The position numbers were made by a program, and so were the translations under genes. Shown piece after piece: positions 25,280 through 32,803 of a stretch of DNA of 32,803 nt (its first letter is position 1; the number at the start of each line of letters is the position of its first letter). The DNA comes from CAZHFW01 sp964531675 (lineage in GTDB: Bacteria; Planctomycetota; Phycisphaerae; Phycisphaerales; UBA1924): the NCBI GenBank assembly GCA_964531675.1, contig CAZHFW010000042.1:1-32803 (forward strand), in the 5' to 3' direction. The notes below the pieces were generated by a model that was not told where the DNA came from, did not search any database, and saw only the letters and a list, made by a program, of their open reading frames with translations.

Positions 25280-25285
25280 TACCCT
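25280..25285 (+). promoter_or_regulatory. -10-like box for M24 peptidase gene (leaderless)
   Basis: TACCCT lies five bases before the ATG at 25291; no Shine-Dalgarno is seen. Confidence 0.35.
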
Positions 25286-25290
25286 TGGTC

Positions 25291-26490
25291 ATGCCCAACG
25301 TTCAACCGGTTCAGGCGTTCATGCGTGAGCAGAAGATCGACGGCTGGCTCGTCTACGACTTCCGAGGCTCCAACCAGGTCTTTGCCCGCCTGCTCCCTCC
25401 TCCCGGAGGCAAGCCCCGCCACGCGACCAGGCGAGCGTTCCTCTACATCCCCGCCGATGGCACACCCAGGCTTGCGGTCAGCGTGCTCGACGCGAACCAG
25501 TACAAGGACGCCGGGGTTGAACTCGACATCTACGCGGGCTGGACCGAGCTTCAGACCTGGCTCCAAACGACCCTGACCGGCCCCACCGGCGGCCCCCGAA
25601 TCGCGATGGAGTACGCCCCCGGCGGGCAACTCCCCATCATGGGCATCGTCGACGCGGGGACCATCGAGCTCGTCCGCTCCTTCGGCGTCGAGGTCTGCTC
25701 GTCGAGCGATCTCGTGCAGGTCTCGATCGCGCGCTGGGGCGCCGAAGCAGTCGCCCAGCACGCCATCGCGTCCAGCAAAGTGAACGCGATCAAGGACGAG
25801 GCCTTCGCGCTGATCGGCTCCAAGCTCAAGGCCGGCGCGAACGTGTTCGAGCACGAGATCCAGTCGTTCATCGTGAGCCGCTTTGACGCCGAGGGACTTG
25901 AGTACCCCGATCCGCCCATCGTGGGCGTGAACGCCCACGCGGGCGACCCGCACTACTCGCCCTCCGCGGAGCATCCCACCCCGATCAAGAAGGGGGATTG
26001 GATCCTGATTGATCTGTGGGCCCGCGTGCGTGGCGACGAGAACATCTACTCCGACGTGACGTGGGTCGGATACGCCGGATCGGTTGTGCCGCCGCACATC
26101 CTCAAGGTGTGGGAGGCCGTCAAGGGCGGGCGCGACGCGTCGCTCAAGGCCGCTCAGGACGCCTGGAAGCAAGGCCGCCGGATCCAAGGTTGGCAGCTCG
26201 ACCAGGCGGCGCGGGACGTGATGATCGGCGCGGGCTTTGGTCAGTACATCCGCCACCGCACGGGGCACTCGCTCTCGCCCGGCAAGATGGTCCACGGCAT
26301 GGGCATGAACCTGGACAACTTCGAGACGCGCGATACGCGCCTCATGCTCCCCGACCTCGGGTTCACCATCGAGCCCGGGCTCTACCTCCCCGAATTCGGC
26401 ATCCGCTCCGAAATCAACGTCTATGTCGATCCCTCCAAGGGACCGATCGTGACCTCGGGCGTGCAGGATTCGCCCATTCTCGTTGCATAA
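25291..26490 (+). CDS. M24-family metallopeptidase (Xaa-Pro aminopeptidase-like)
   Basis: This 399-residue cytoplasmic protein has the pita-bread fold of M24B peptidases, which remove an N-terminal residue before proline. The two-domain layout is standard: an N-terminal creatinase-like domain (1-150) and a catalytic domain. The metal ligands appear as Asp241 (LIDLWA), Asp255 (SDVTW), His326 (RTGHS), Glu361 (FTIEPGLY) and Glu374 (RSEINVY), so it should be active. Between His326 and the first Glu ligand there is a longer loop than in typical enzymes. The ATG at 25291 is preferred over more upstream codons because a TANNNT box precedes it and the usual N-terminus begins there. fabH follows 128 bases later, with its own leader and ribosome site. 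Confidence 0.9.
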   Translation: MPNVQPVQAFMREQKIDGWLVYDFRGSNQVFARLLPPPGGKPRHATRRAFLYIPADGTPRLAVSVLDANQYKDAGVELDIYAGWTELQTWLQTTLTGPTGGPRIAMEYAPGGQLPIMGIVDAGTIELVRSFGVEVCSSSDLVQVSIARWGAEAVAQHAIASSKVNAIKDEAFALIGSKLKAGANVFEHEIQSFIVSRFDAEGLEYPDPPIVGVNAHAGDPHYSPSAEHPTPIKKGDWILIDLWARVRGDENIYSDVTWVGYAGSVVPPHILKVWEAVKGGRDASLKAAQDAWKQGRRIQGWQLDQAARDVMIGAGFGQYIRHRTGHSLSPGKMVHGMGMNLDNFETRDTRLMLPDLGFTIEPGLYLPEFGIRSEINVYVDPSKGPIVTSGVQDSPILVA

Positions 26491-26618
26491 TCAGTGGGAA
26501 TCGGGATCTTCGTCTTTCAGTTTCCGTTTTGATGAGACTGGGGATGCTCCCGAGGAACTCGTCATAGACTTCTTCGCCACGTCGTTTCGGGGGCCCCTGA
26601 CGCGGTTGGAGATTTCTC

Positions 26619-27683
26619 ATGGGCTCGACAGAAGCCAATCCTTCTCCGCACCACCAGCGTGCGGCGTTCGCGCCGATCCCGGCCGGAAGCGTCACCATCG
26701 CTGGCCTGGGAAGCTACCTCCCGGAAGGCACTCTCACCAACGACGACCTGAGCAAGATGGTCGAGACCAGCGACGAGTGGATCGTCTCGCGCACCGGCAT
26801 CCGCTCCCGGCATCAGGCCTCGCCGGGCCAGGCAACCAGCGATCTGGCGCTCCCCGCGTCAAGGCAGGCCTTGGCCTCCGCGGGCCTCACACCCGAGGCC
26901 CTCGACCTGATCATCCTGGCGACGTCCTCCGCGGACACGCCGGTCCCCCCCACCGCGTGCTGGTTGCAACGCGAGCTTGGCGCGTTCAACGCCGCTGCGT
27001 TCGACGTCTCCGCGGCCTGCTCAGGCTTCCTCTACGCGATGCACATGGGCGCGGGCCTGATCCGCTCGGGCATGCACCGCAACGTGCTGGTCGTCGGCGC
27101 GGAGACGCTGACCCGCATGGTGGATTACACCGACCGCGGCAGCTGCATTCTCTTCGGCGACGGCGCGGGTGCCGCGGTCCTCGCCCCCGGAGGCGACATC
27201 GAACTGATCTACTCCTCCCTCGGCGCCGATGGCCGGGCCGCGGAGATGATCCAGGTCGCCGCTGGCGGCAGCCGTCTTCCCGCGAGCATCGCGACCGTCG
27301 AGAGCCATCAGCACTTCATTAAGCTCAAGGGCAATGAGGTCTTCAAGCGCGCCGTCCAGACCATGGCCGAATCGGCCCGTGAAGCGCTGGTCACCACGGG
27401 ACTGTCCATGGACGACATCGCCTGGTTCCTGCCCCACCAGGCCAATCACCGCATCACCGTCGCGGTCGCGTCCTCCCTGGACCTTCCCATGGATCGCGTC
27501 GTGAGCGAGATGGCCGAAGTCGGGAACACCGCAGCAGCCTCGCTGCCGGTGGCGCTCTCCCACCTCTCGGAAGCCCGCAAGATCAAGCCGGGCGATCGCC
27601 TGATGCTCGTCGGATTCGGCGCGGGCGCAACCTGGGGCTGCCAGATCTACCAATACCTGCCCAAGAAGAAGCCGACCGCGTAA
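26619..27683 (+). CDS. fabH: 3-oxoacyl-ACP synthase III
   Basis: FabH (KAS III) starts fatty acid synthesis by condensing acetyl-CoA (or another short acyl-CoA) with malonyl-ACP. The 354-residue protein has the complete triad: Cys134 in SAACSGF, His273 in PHQANHR and Asn303 in GNTAAAS. TSDEWIVSRTGIRSR near residues 51-64 and FGDGAGAAVL are family hallmarks. The first 22 residues are an unusual polar extension before TIAGLGSYLP, where most family members start. The ATG at 26619 has a GGAG (26608-26611) seven bases upstream, so the extension is likely real. No other fab genes (fabD, fabG, acpP) adjoin, unlike the common cluster. A FabH-like enzyme of another pathway is possible but less likely. 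It converges on the glycogen synthase gene. Confidence 0.93.
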   Translation: MGSTEANPSPHHQRAAFAPIPAGSVTIAGLGSYLPEGTLTNDDLSKMVETSDEWIVSRTGIRSRHQASPGQATSDLALPASRQALASAGLTPEALDLIILATSSADTPVPPTACWLQRELGAFNAAAFDVSAACSGFLYAMHMGAGLIRSGMHRNVLVVGAETLTRMVDYTDRGSCILFGDGAGAAVLAPGGDIELIYSSLGADGRAAEMIQVAAGGSRLPASIATVESHQHFIKLKGNEVFKRAVQTMAESAREALVTTGLSMDDIAWFLPHQANHRITVAVASSLDLPMDRVVSEMAEVGNTAAASLPVALSHLSEARKIKPGDRLMLVGFGAGATWGCQIYQYLPKKKPTA

Positions 27684-27706
27684 GGCGGGTCTCCGACGCG
27701 CAAGTC

Positions 27707-29683
27707 TCAGACCGCCGGGCTCTCGCCCGAATCATCGAGGCTCAGCCCGAGCTCCGCGCGAGCGCTCTGCCGTCCCATCTCCGCGCAGAACCGTTCGAGC
27801 GCCATGTCGTGCGCCTTGTGATAGGCCACGCCGAGCTTGCTCCAGTCGTAATCCCACGAATGGCGATCGACCTCGTTCCGCAGCGCGATGCGATCGCGGC
27901 GTTCGAGCTTGCAGAACTGCAAAAGCCTCCACGACAGTTCCCCCGCGGCGTCGTGGAACGACTTCCCGCGACGATGGATGACCTGCATCCCCCAGCTCTC
28001 GTGGTCGGGGTAGTTCTCCATCGTGAAGCGCCCGAAGCCCGCCAGATCGCTCGTGATCGCGGGGACGCCCATCGCAATCGACTCGAGCGGGGTGTACCCC
28101 CAGGGCTCGTACGCGCTGGGGAACACGCCCAGATGGCAACCCCGCACGAAATGGTCGTATTCCATGCCCCAGAGCGGATTGGCCGGGTTGATGAAGTCCG
28201 GGTGATAGACGACCTTGACCGGATCCTCTTCGCGGTTGAAGAGCTGGAGATTGCGGATGTGGTTGAGCACCGGGTCTTTGGCCTCATCCTCGAGGATGTG
28301 CGTCGTGACCATGGGAAGCGGGCTCTGCTTCAGCGCGTGCTGGGTCCGGCGGTAGCGCAGCGCCCAGTACTCATCCACCAGATCGTCGAGCTTGAGCTTG
28401 CCCCCTGAGGCCGCCCGGCGGAAGAGCTTGTCCTGCGCGTTGCGGGCGATCTGCTGGCACACCTCGTCGAGTTCCGAGAGCACGCCCCGCTTCTCAAGCG
28501 CCAGGGGGTTCAGGCTCTTGGTGCCGCGACTGGAGATGATGAAGAACACGACCTTCTTGTCGATCCGGTTGGCCTTGAGCTCCGCGTTGAGCCTGGCCAT
28601 CGCTTCCAGACAGACGTCAAAGCCCTTGTTGCGGGGCTCGAACCGTCCGCTGGTGAACAGGTACAGCGTCTTGTCCAGATCAAACGAGTAGCTCGGGAAG
28701 AAGTGACCCATCACGAACCGGTGGATCTTCTCCTTGTAGGTCGCGTGGAGGTTCTGCTGATCGTGAGCCATGTTGTACCGGTCCACGTTCAGCCCGTTGG
28801 GCGTGATCGCGTCCGGCGTGCGTCCCAGCAGATGGGTGCATTCCTCGCCTGTGATGCTCGAGACCGTCGTGAAGACATGGGCGCCATGCGCGCAGGCGCG
28901 TTCAATCGCGTGCTGCGTCGGGATGTTGTACTGGCGCGCCGCCGCCCCGCTGTCGATCCAGGGCAAGTGGTCATAGAAGTGATCGTCGCCGCCCGCCAGA
29001 TAGCGTCCCAGGAGGGTCGCGTGCGTGGTGAAGGTCGTGGCGACCGGGAGCCTCTTGCGCCGCAGCTGCGGGATCGCCAGGCCTGCCATCCACTCGTGGA
29101 ACTGGGCGATGATGGGCGAACGGGTCCAGGTCTTGTTCTTGTCCCGCTCAGCGCCAGGCCGCTCGCCCGGAGCGTGCTCGCAGAGGGCCTCCATGAGCCG
29201 CCGGACGCCATCGGAGAAGGAGACCACCGCGTTGATCAGGCCGTCGTTCCCCCAGAACTCCAGACCGTGCTCTTGCCAGAGCTTGAACTTCAGCGCGTCC
29301 AGATCCGGACCGCCGAGCCAGTGCTGGAGAAGGATGACGCGGGGCTTCCCGGGGACGAGCCAGCGCCCGTACTTGATCGTCATCCCTTGAGCCTGGAGCT
29401 GGTTCAAAGCTCTGGCGATCCAGCCCGCGGGCTTGGTCTCTTCGAAGTCCAGCGCCGCCTTGGCGGGCTCATAGGGCCCGATCAGGCAATAGCGGTTGCC
29501 CCACCGCTCGATCATGAGCGGGGTCTTGGAGCGGATGACCTGGTAGATGCCGCCGATCTGATTGCAGACCTCCCAGGCCACTTCACAGACCAGGGAGACC
29601 GGGACGCCCTTGTGCGTGACGGCGCCGGCAAGCTGCTCGTCGGGATGGGCCGGGTCGTGCGGGATGATCGGGCGCTCGGGCAT
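27707..29683 (-). CDS. Glycogen synthase, GT3 (eukaryote-type) family
   Basis: This 658-residue cytoplasmic glycosyltransferase extends alpha-1,4-glucan. It is of the GT3 family (animal/fungal glycogen synthase), which uses UDP-glucose, rather than the common bacterial GT5 GlgA. The diagnostic N-terminal motif EVAWEVCNQIGGIYQVI is at residues 34-50, followed by GPYEP, an AQFHEWMAG acceptor-side block, TTHATLLGRYL, TVSSITGEEC and TPNGLN. The retaining-enzyme pair E-x7-E is at 526 and 534 in YEPWGYTPLES. The length and insertions match GT3. The ATG at 29683 is the first in-frame Met before the conserved part; the frame continues far upstream only as antisense of purL. A weak TACCCT box lies nine bases before it. 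No branching or debranching gene is near. Confidence 0.92.
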   Translation of the reverse strand: MPERPIIPHDPAHPDEQLAGAVTHKGVPVSLVCEVAWEVCNQIGGIYQVIRSKTPLMIERWGNRYCLIGPYEPAKAALDFEETKPAGWIARALNQLQAQGMTIKYGRWLVPGKPRVILLQHWLGGPDLDALKFKLWQEHGLEFWGNDGLINAVVSFSDGVRRLMEALCEHAPGERPGAERDKNKTWTRSPIIAQFHEWMAGLAIPQLRRKRLPVATTFTTHATLLGRYLAGGDDHFYDHLPWIDSGAAARQYNIPTQHAIERACAHGAHVFTTVSSITGEECTHLLGRTPDAITPNGLNVDRYNMAHDQQNLHATYKEKIHRFVMGHFFPSYSFDLDKTLYLFTSGRFEPRNKGFDVCLEAMARLNAELKANRIDKKVVFFIISSRGTKSLNPLALEKRGVLSELDEVCQQIARNAQDKLFRRAASGGKLKLDDLVDEYWALRYRRTQHALKQSPLPMVTTHILEDEAKDPVLNHIRNLQLFNREEDPVKVVYHPDFINPANPLWGMEYDHFVRGCHLGVFPSAYEPWGYTPLESIAMGVPAITSDLAGFGRFTMENYPDHESWGMQVIHRRGKSFHDAAGELSWRLLQFCKLERRDRIALRNEVDRHSWDYDWSKLGVAYHKAHDMALERFCAEMGRQSARAELGLSLDDSGESPAV

Positions 29684-29764
29684 TCGGATCAGAGGGTACC
29701 CGAATGGCGGGCCGGAACCCACTGGCACTTTTGAGCCCCCGGGACAACTGGGGTTGGTCGCCCG

Positions 29765-29770
29765 TATCAT
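29765..29770 (+). promoter_or_regulatory. -10-like box for purL (leaderless)
   Basis: TATCAT is followed by six bases and the GTG at 29777, with no Shine-Dalgarno. It lies in the 93-base gap between the divergent purL and glycogen synthase starts. Confidence 0.5.
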
Positions 29771-29776
29771 CCGCGC

Positions 29777-32700
29777 GTGAGCAAGACGCCCGCCGCTGAT
29801 CACGCCAAGGTTCACCGATTTGAGGTCCGTCCCGCCCCCGGGCGCATGGATCCCCGCGCCCTGACATTGCTTCGGGACGCCAAGTCGCTGGGAGTTCCGC
29901 TCGCCGGCGCGCGCACGGCCCGCGTCTATCTGGTGAAGGCGGAGCTCTCGGGCGATCAGAAGGCCCGCATCCAGGCACGACTGCTGGCCGATCCCGTCAC
30001 CGAACTGGCCCACGCGGGCGCTTCCGGGGTCGATGCCGAAGGCCAGGTCATCGAAGTGCATCCCCTCCCCGGGGTGATGGACCCCGCGGCGCAAAGCGTG
30101 CGCGAAGCGATCACCGCCCTGATCGGGGCCGACGCGTCCGCCGTCGAGGTTTCGACCGGATGGCGTTATGACCTGGCGGGCGTCGACGCCACCGCGGCCC
30201 AGAGGCTGGCGCGACGCCTGCTGGCCAATCCCGCGATCCATCAGATCCTGGCGACGCCCTGGACGCCCGAGTCGCTCCCGCGAGGCAAGGCGTACACGCC
30301 CAAGCTTCGCCATATTCCCATCCGCGACCTGACCGACGAACAGCTCGGCAAGCTCTCGCGTGAGGCCCATCTGTTCCTGTCCATGGACGAGATGAAGTCC
30401 CTCCGCGCCGAGTTCCGGGAGCTCGGCCGTGAACCCACGGACATCGAGCTTGAGACCATCGCGCAGACGTGGTCCGAGCACTGCGTCCACAAGACCCTCA
30501 AGAGCACGGTGCGCTACGCCGGGAAGCTCGAGGGCGATCCCATCCAGTGGAAGCGGATCCCCAGCGCCACGATCAACGCCGATGGCACGGTCACCATCAC
30601 CAACCTGCTCAAGTCCACCGTGGCTGCCGCGACGCACGAGCTCATCGCCGATGGCATCGACTGGACCCTGTCGGTCTTCAAGGACAACTCGGGCGTCATC
30701 GCCTTCGACGAGAACTACGGCGTCTGCATCAAGGTTGAAACCCACAACCGCCCGTCCGCGATCGAGCCCTACGGCGGCGCGGCGACCGGTATCGGAGGCT
30801 GCATCCGCGACGTCATCGGAACCGGGCTCGGCTCGCGCCCGATCGCGTCCACGGACGTCTTCGTGGTGGCGCATCCCGACCGCTGGCAGGAAGCCCCGGG
30901 CTCCAAGCTCCCCGCGCTGCCTCCCGGAACCATCCATCCCAAGCGCGTGCTCACCGAAGTCGTCGCGGGCATCCGGGACTACGGCAACCGCATGGGTATC
31001 CCCACGGTCTCGGGCGCGGTCTACTTCGATGACCGCCATGTGGGCAACCCGCTGGTGTTTGCGGGGTGCATCGGCCTCATCCCGCGCCATCTCGTGAAGG
31101 GCGCTGCGCAGCCCGGGGACCGCATCATCGCGCTGGGAGGCCGCACCGGCCGCGATGGCATCCACGGCGCGACGTTCTCCTCCGCGGAGCTCGAGTCCAC
31201 CCACGCCGACGAGTTCGCGCACGCGGTGCAGATCGGGAACGCGATCGAAGAGAAGAGGCTGCTGGAGGCCATCCTCCGCGCCCGCGACGAAGGCATCCGC
31301 GACACGGGCAAGCCTTTGTACAACGGGATCACGGATTGCGGCGCCGGAGGCTTCTCGTCGGCTGTGGGCGAGATGGGCTCCACGCTCGGCGCTCGCGTCC
31401 ACCTCGAACGTGCGCCCCTCAAGTATGAAGGTCTCTCGTACACCGAGATCTGGATCAGCGAGGCCCAGGAACGCATGATCCTGGCGGTGCCTGAGAAGAA
31501 CCTGCCCGCCCTCAAGGCGATCTGCGCTCAGGAGCAGGTCGAACTGGCGGACCTCGGCGTCTTCGGCACGCCCGGCGCAGAACTGGTCCTCTCGTACCAC
31601 GATCTGGAAGTCGGCCGGTTGCCCATGGCGTTCCTGCATGACGGCATCCCGATGCCGACGCGCGACGCGTTGTGGCGCACGCCCGCGCCCGTGACCAGCG
31701 CCGGCCCCGCGTCGAGCGCCAAGCCGACCGCCGATCATCTCCTGAAGCTCCTGGCCCATCCCAACATCGCCAGCAAGCACTGGATCATCAGGCAATACGA
31801 CCACGAGGTGCGCGGCGCCAGCGCCGTCAAGCCCCTCGTCGGTCGCACCAAGAACGGCCCCTCGGACGCCAGCGTGATCACGCCTGTCCAAGGCTCCCAC
31901 CGCGGCGTCGCGATCTCCTGCGGCTTGCAGACCGGCATCGGCGACCCCTCCCTGGGAGGCGATCCGTATCAGATGGTCCTGGCGGCGATCGATGAGTGCG
32001 TCCGCAATCTCGTGTGCATCGGCGCGGATCCTTCCCGCATCGCGATCCTCGACAACTTCTGCTGGCCTGGCTGCGCAGTGGACTATCCCAAGGCCGCGGA
32101 GAACATGGGCGCACTCGTCCGCGCGTGCGCGGGCTGTTATGACGGGGCCAAGGCATACCGCACCCCGTTCGTCAGCGGCAAAGACTCGCTCAACAACCAG
32201 CTCCGCTACACCGATCCGGAAACCGGTCAGCAGAAGCTGATCCAGATCCCCCCCACGCTCCTGATCACAGGCATGGGCATCGTCGCCGACGCGCGTCAGT
32301 GCGTGACCATGGACGCCAAGAAGCCCGGCAATCTGCTCGTGCTCGTGGGCCAGACCCAGACCGCCATGGGAGGCTCACACTTCCTGGCCATCGGAGGCCA
32401 GGTCGCCGACACGCGCGTCCCCACAACGGACCTGAGCAAGGGACCGATGATCGCCCGCCAGATCGCTTCTGCGATCGCTTCGGGTCTGGTCCGTTCGGCC
32501 CACGACGTCTCTGATGGAGGCGTGCTCTGCGCCGTCGCGGAGATGCTTATCGCGTCGGGATCTCTGGGAGCCGAGGTTGATCTGAGCGTTCTTGGCGTCG
32601 ACTCAATCGCGGCGGCATTCGGAGAATCACCGTCGCGCTACGTGCTCGAGATCGCTCAGGAGAAGCTCGACACGCTTCGCAAGACGCTCGGTGATGTTCC

Positions 32701-32803
32701 CGTCCTGACACTCGGCACGCTGAACAGCAGCGGGCAACTGGCCTGGACGGGCCAGAACGTGAAGGTCGACGCCCTCACCAAGGCCTGGCGCGGCACACTG
32801 GAC
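29777..32803 (+). CDS. purL: Phosphoribosylformylglycinamidine synthase PurL with N-terminal PurS-like units (3' end cut)
   Basis: This enzyme converts FGAR to FGAM with ATP and ammonia in purine synthesis. The frame is open for all 1009 codons to the window edge; the last residues resemble a PurL C-terminus, so little is missing. Residues about 13-78 and 90-158 are two PurS-like units (each with a P-G-x-M-D-P motif and an LLA(D/N)P end), which suggests a built-in PurS. Then follow TWSEHCVHKT (231-240), VETHNRPSAIEPYGGAATGIGG, ITDCGAGGFSSA and a second half with GDPYQM and SAHDVSDGGVL, the two ATP-binding (AIR synthase-like) halves. The usual NHP is NRP here. No PurQ glutaminase domain is seen up to the edge, so ammonia must come from a PurQ elsewhere or a cut-off part. 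GTG at 29777 is fixed by TATCAT just upstream. Confidence 0.93.
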   Translation, partial: MSKTPAADHAKVHRFEVRPAPGRMDPRALTLLRDAKSLGVPLAGARTARVYLVKAELSGDQKARIQARLLADPVTELAHAGASGVDAEGQVIEVHPLPGVMDPAAQSVREAITALIGADASAVEVSTGWRYDLAGVDATAAQRLARRLLANPAIHQILATPWTPESLPRGKAYTPKLRHIPIRDLTDEQLGKLSREAHLFLSMDEMKSLRAEFRELGREPTDIELETIAQTWSEHCVHKTLKSTVRYAGKLEGDPIQWKRIPSATINADGTVTITNLLKSTVAAATHELIADGIDWTLSVFKDNSGVIAFDENYGVCIKVETHNRPSAIEPYGGAATGIGGCIRDVIGTGLGSRPIASTDVFVVAHPDRWQEAPGSKLPALPPGTIHPKRVLTEVVAGIRDYGNRMGIPTVSGAVYFDDRHVGNPLVFAGCIGLIPRHLVKGAAQPGDRIIALGGRTGRDGIHGATFSSAELESTHADEFAHAVQIGNAIEEKRLLEAILRARDEGIRDTGKPLYNGITDCGAGGFSSAVGEMGSTLGARVHLERAPLKYEGLSYTEIWISEAQERMILAVPEKNLPALKAICAQEQVELADLGVFGTPGAELVLSYHDLEVGRLPMAFLHDGIPMPTRDALWRTPAPVTSAGPASSAKPTADHLLKLLAHPNIASKHWIIRQYDHEVRGASAVKPLVGRTKNGPSDASVITPVQGSHRGVAISCGLQTGIGDPSLGGDPYQMVLAAIDECVRNLVCIGADPSRIAILDNFCWPGCAVDYPKAAENMGALVRACAGCYDGAKAYRTPFVSGKDSLNNQLRYTDPETGQQKLIQIPPTLLITGMGIVADARQCVTMDAKKPGNLLVLVGQTQTAMGGSHFLAIGGQVADTRVPTTDLSKGPMIARQIASAIASGLVRSAHDVSDGGVLCAVAEMLIASGSLGAEVDLSVLGVDSIAAAFGESPSRYVLEIAQEKLDTLRKTLGDVPVLTLGTLNSSGQLAWTGQNVKVDALTKAWRGTLD

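Noticed and set aside
27684..27716. Imperfect hairpin between the fabH and glycogen synthase stops as a terminator
   Set aside because: The stem has a bulge and there is no T-tract on either strand.
30724..30780. NRP in place of NHP in the PurL motif as a sign of an inactive enzyme
   Set aside because: The preceding His of THN and the rest of the motif are intact, and the whole enzyme is well conserved; this is likely lineage variation.
29684..31900. The glycogen synthase reading frame stays open for about 740 codons further upstream on the minus strand
   Set aside because: That part is antisense to purL, whose plus-strand frame carries all the family motifs; the antisense product has no domain and is rich in Arg, Gly, Asp and Val as expected for a GC-rich shadow frame.
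1..32803. CRISPR array, tRNA, rRNA, insertion sequence or prophage
   Set aside because: No regularly spaced repeats, cloverleaf, ribosomal RNA sequence, transposase or phage gene was recognised by eye.

Overview
The window (about 32.8 kb, GC-rich, densely coded on both strands, no rRNA, tRNA, phage or transposase gene seen) looks like ordinary chromosome of a Gram-negative bacterium. The best guess is a planctomycete of the Phycisphaerae type. Reasons: membrane proteins carrying a CxxC...CxEC zinc ribbon, a eukaryote-type (GT3) glycogen synthase, a deoxyhypusine-synthase-like protein, a HExxHxxGF secreted metalloprotease, and a PurL with PurS-like units fused at its N-terminus. KdsB shows that the cell makes KDO, hence LPS-type outer-membrane lipid. 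The taxonomic call is inference.

Layout. 1-640: a low-GC orphan membrane protein gene enclosed by two mutually inverted, hairpin-bearing ends, a possible small cassette. 641-3233 (minus): PilZ-like protein, panC (pantothenate) and gcvT (glycine cleavage). 3432-5053 (plus): a glycosyltransferase translationally coupled to an unknown protein. 5078-9950 (minus): two tandem exported M1 aminopeptidases. 10139-12211 (plus): a divergent CTP synthase with a long N-terminal extension. 12212-12342: short planctomycete-style palindromic repeats. 12343-14625 (minus): a TPR protein and kdsB. 14792-16387 (plus): peptide deformylase and 3-hydroxyacyl-CoA dehydrogenase, followed by a strong terminator. 16478-18478 (plus): a zinc-ribbon membrane protein with a GspG-like C-terminus. 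18587-21799 (minus): an exported FKBP, a DUF2314 protein and a secreted metalloprotease. 22212-23750 (plus): a second zinc-ribbon membrane protein. 23882-25027 (minus): DHS-like protein. 25291-27683 (plus): M24 peptidase and fabH. 27707-29683 (minus): GT3 glycogen synthase. 29777-end (plus): purL, cut by the window edge.

The genes are mostly housekeeping: nucleotides (pyrG, purL), cofactor and one-carbon metabolism (panC, gcvT), envelope (kdsB, fabH, glycosyltransferase), protein maturation and turnover (def, M1, M24, FKBP, metalloprotease) and storage (glycogen). PyrG makes the CTP that KdsB consumes. No obvious defence or secondary-metabolite system is present.

The most interesting global signal is regulatory. 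Eight genes at the head of a transcription unit have a TANNNT box ending 5-8 nt before a GTG or ATG start and no Shine-Dalgarno, while genes inside operons, and some others, carry GGAG-type sites. That is the signature of leaderless transcription. Other points for a second look are the hairpin-bounded cassette, the DHS-like protein with two altered active-site positions, and the N-terminal extensions of PyrG and PurL.
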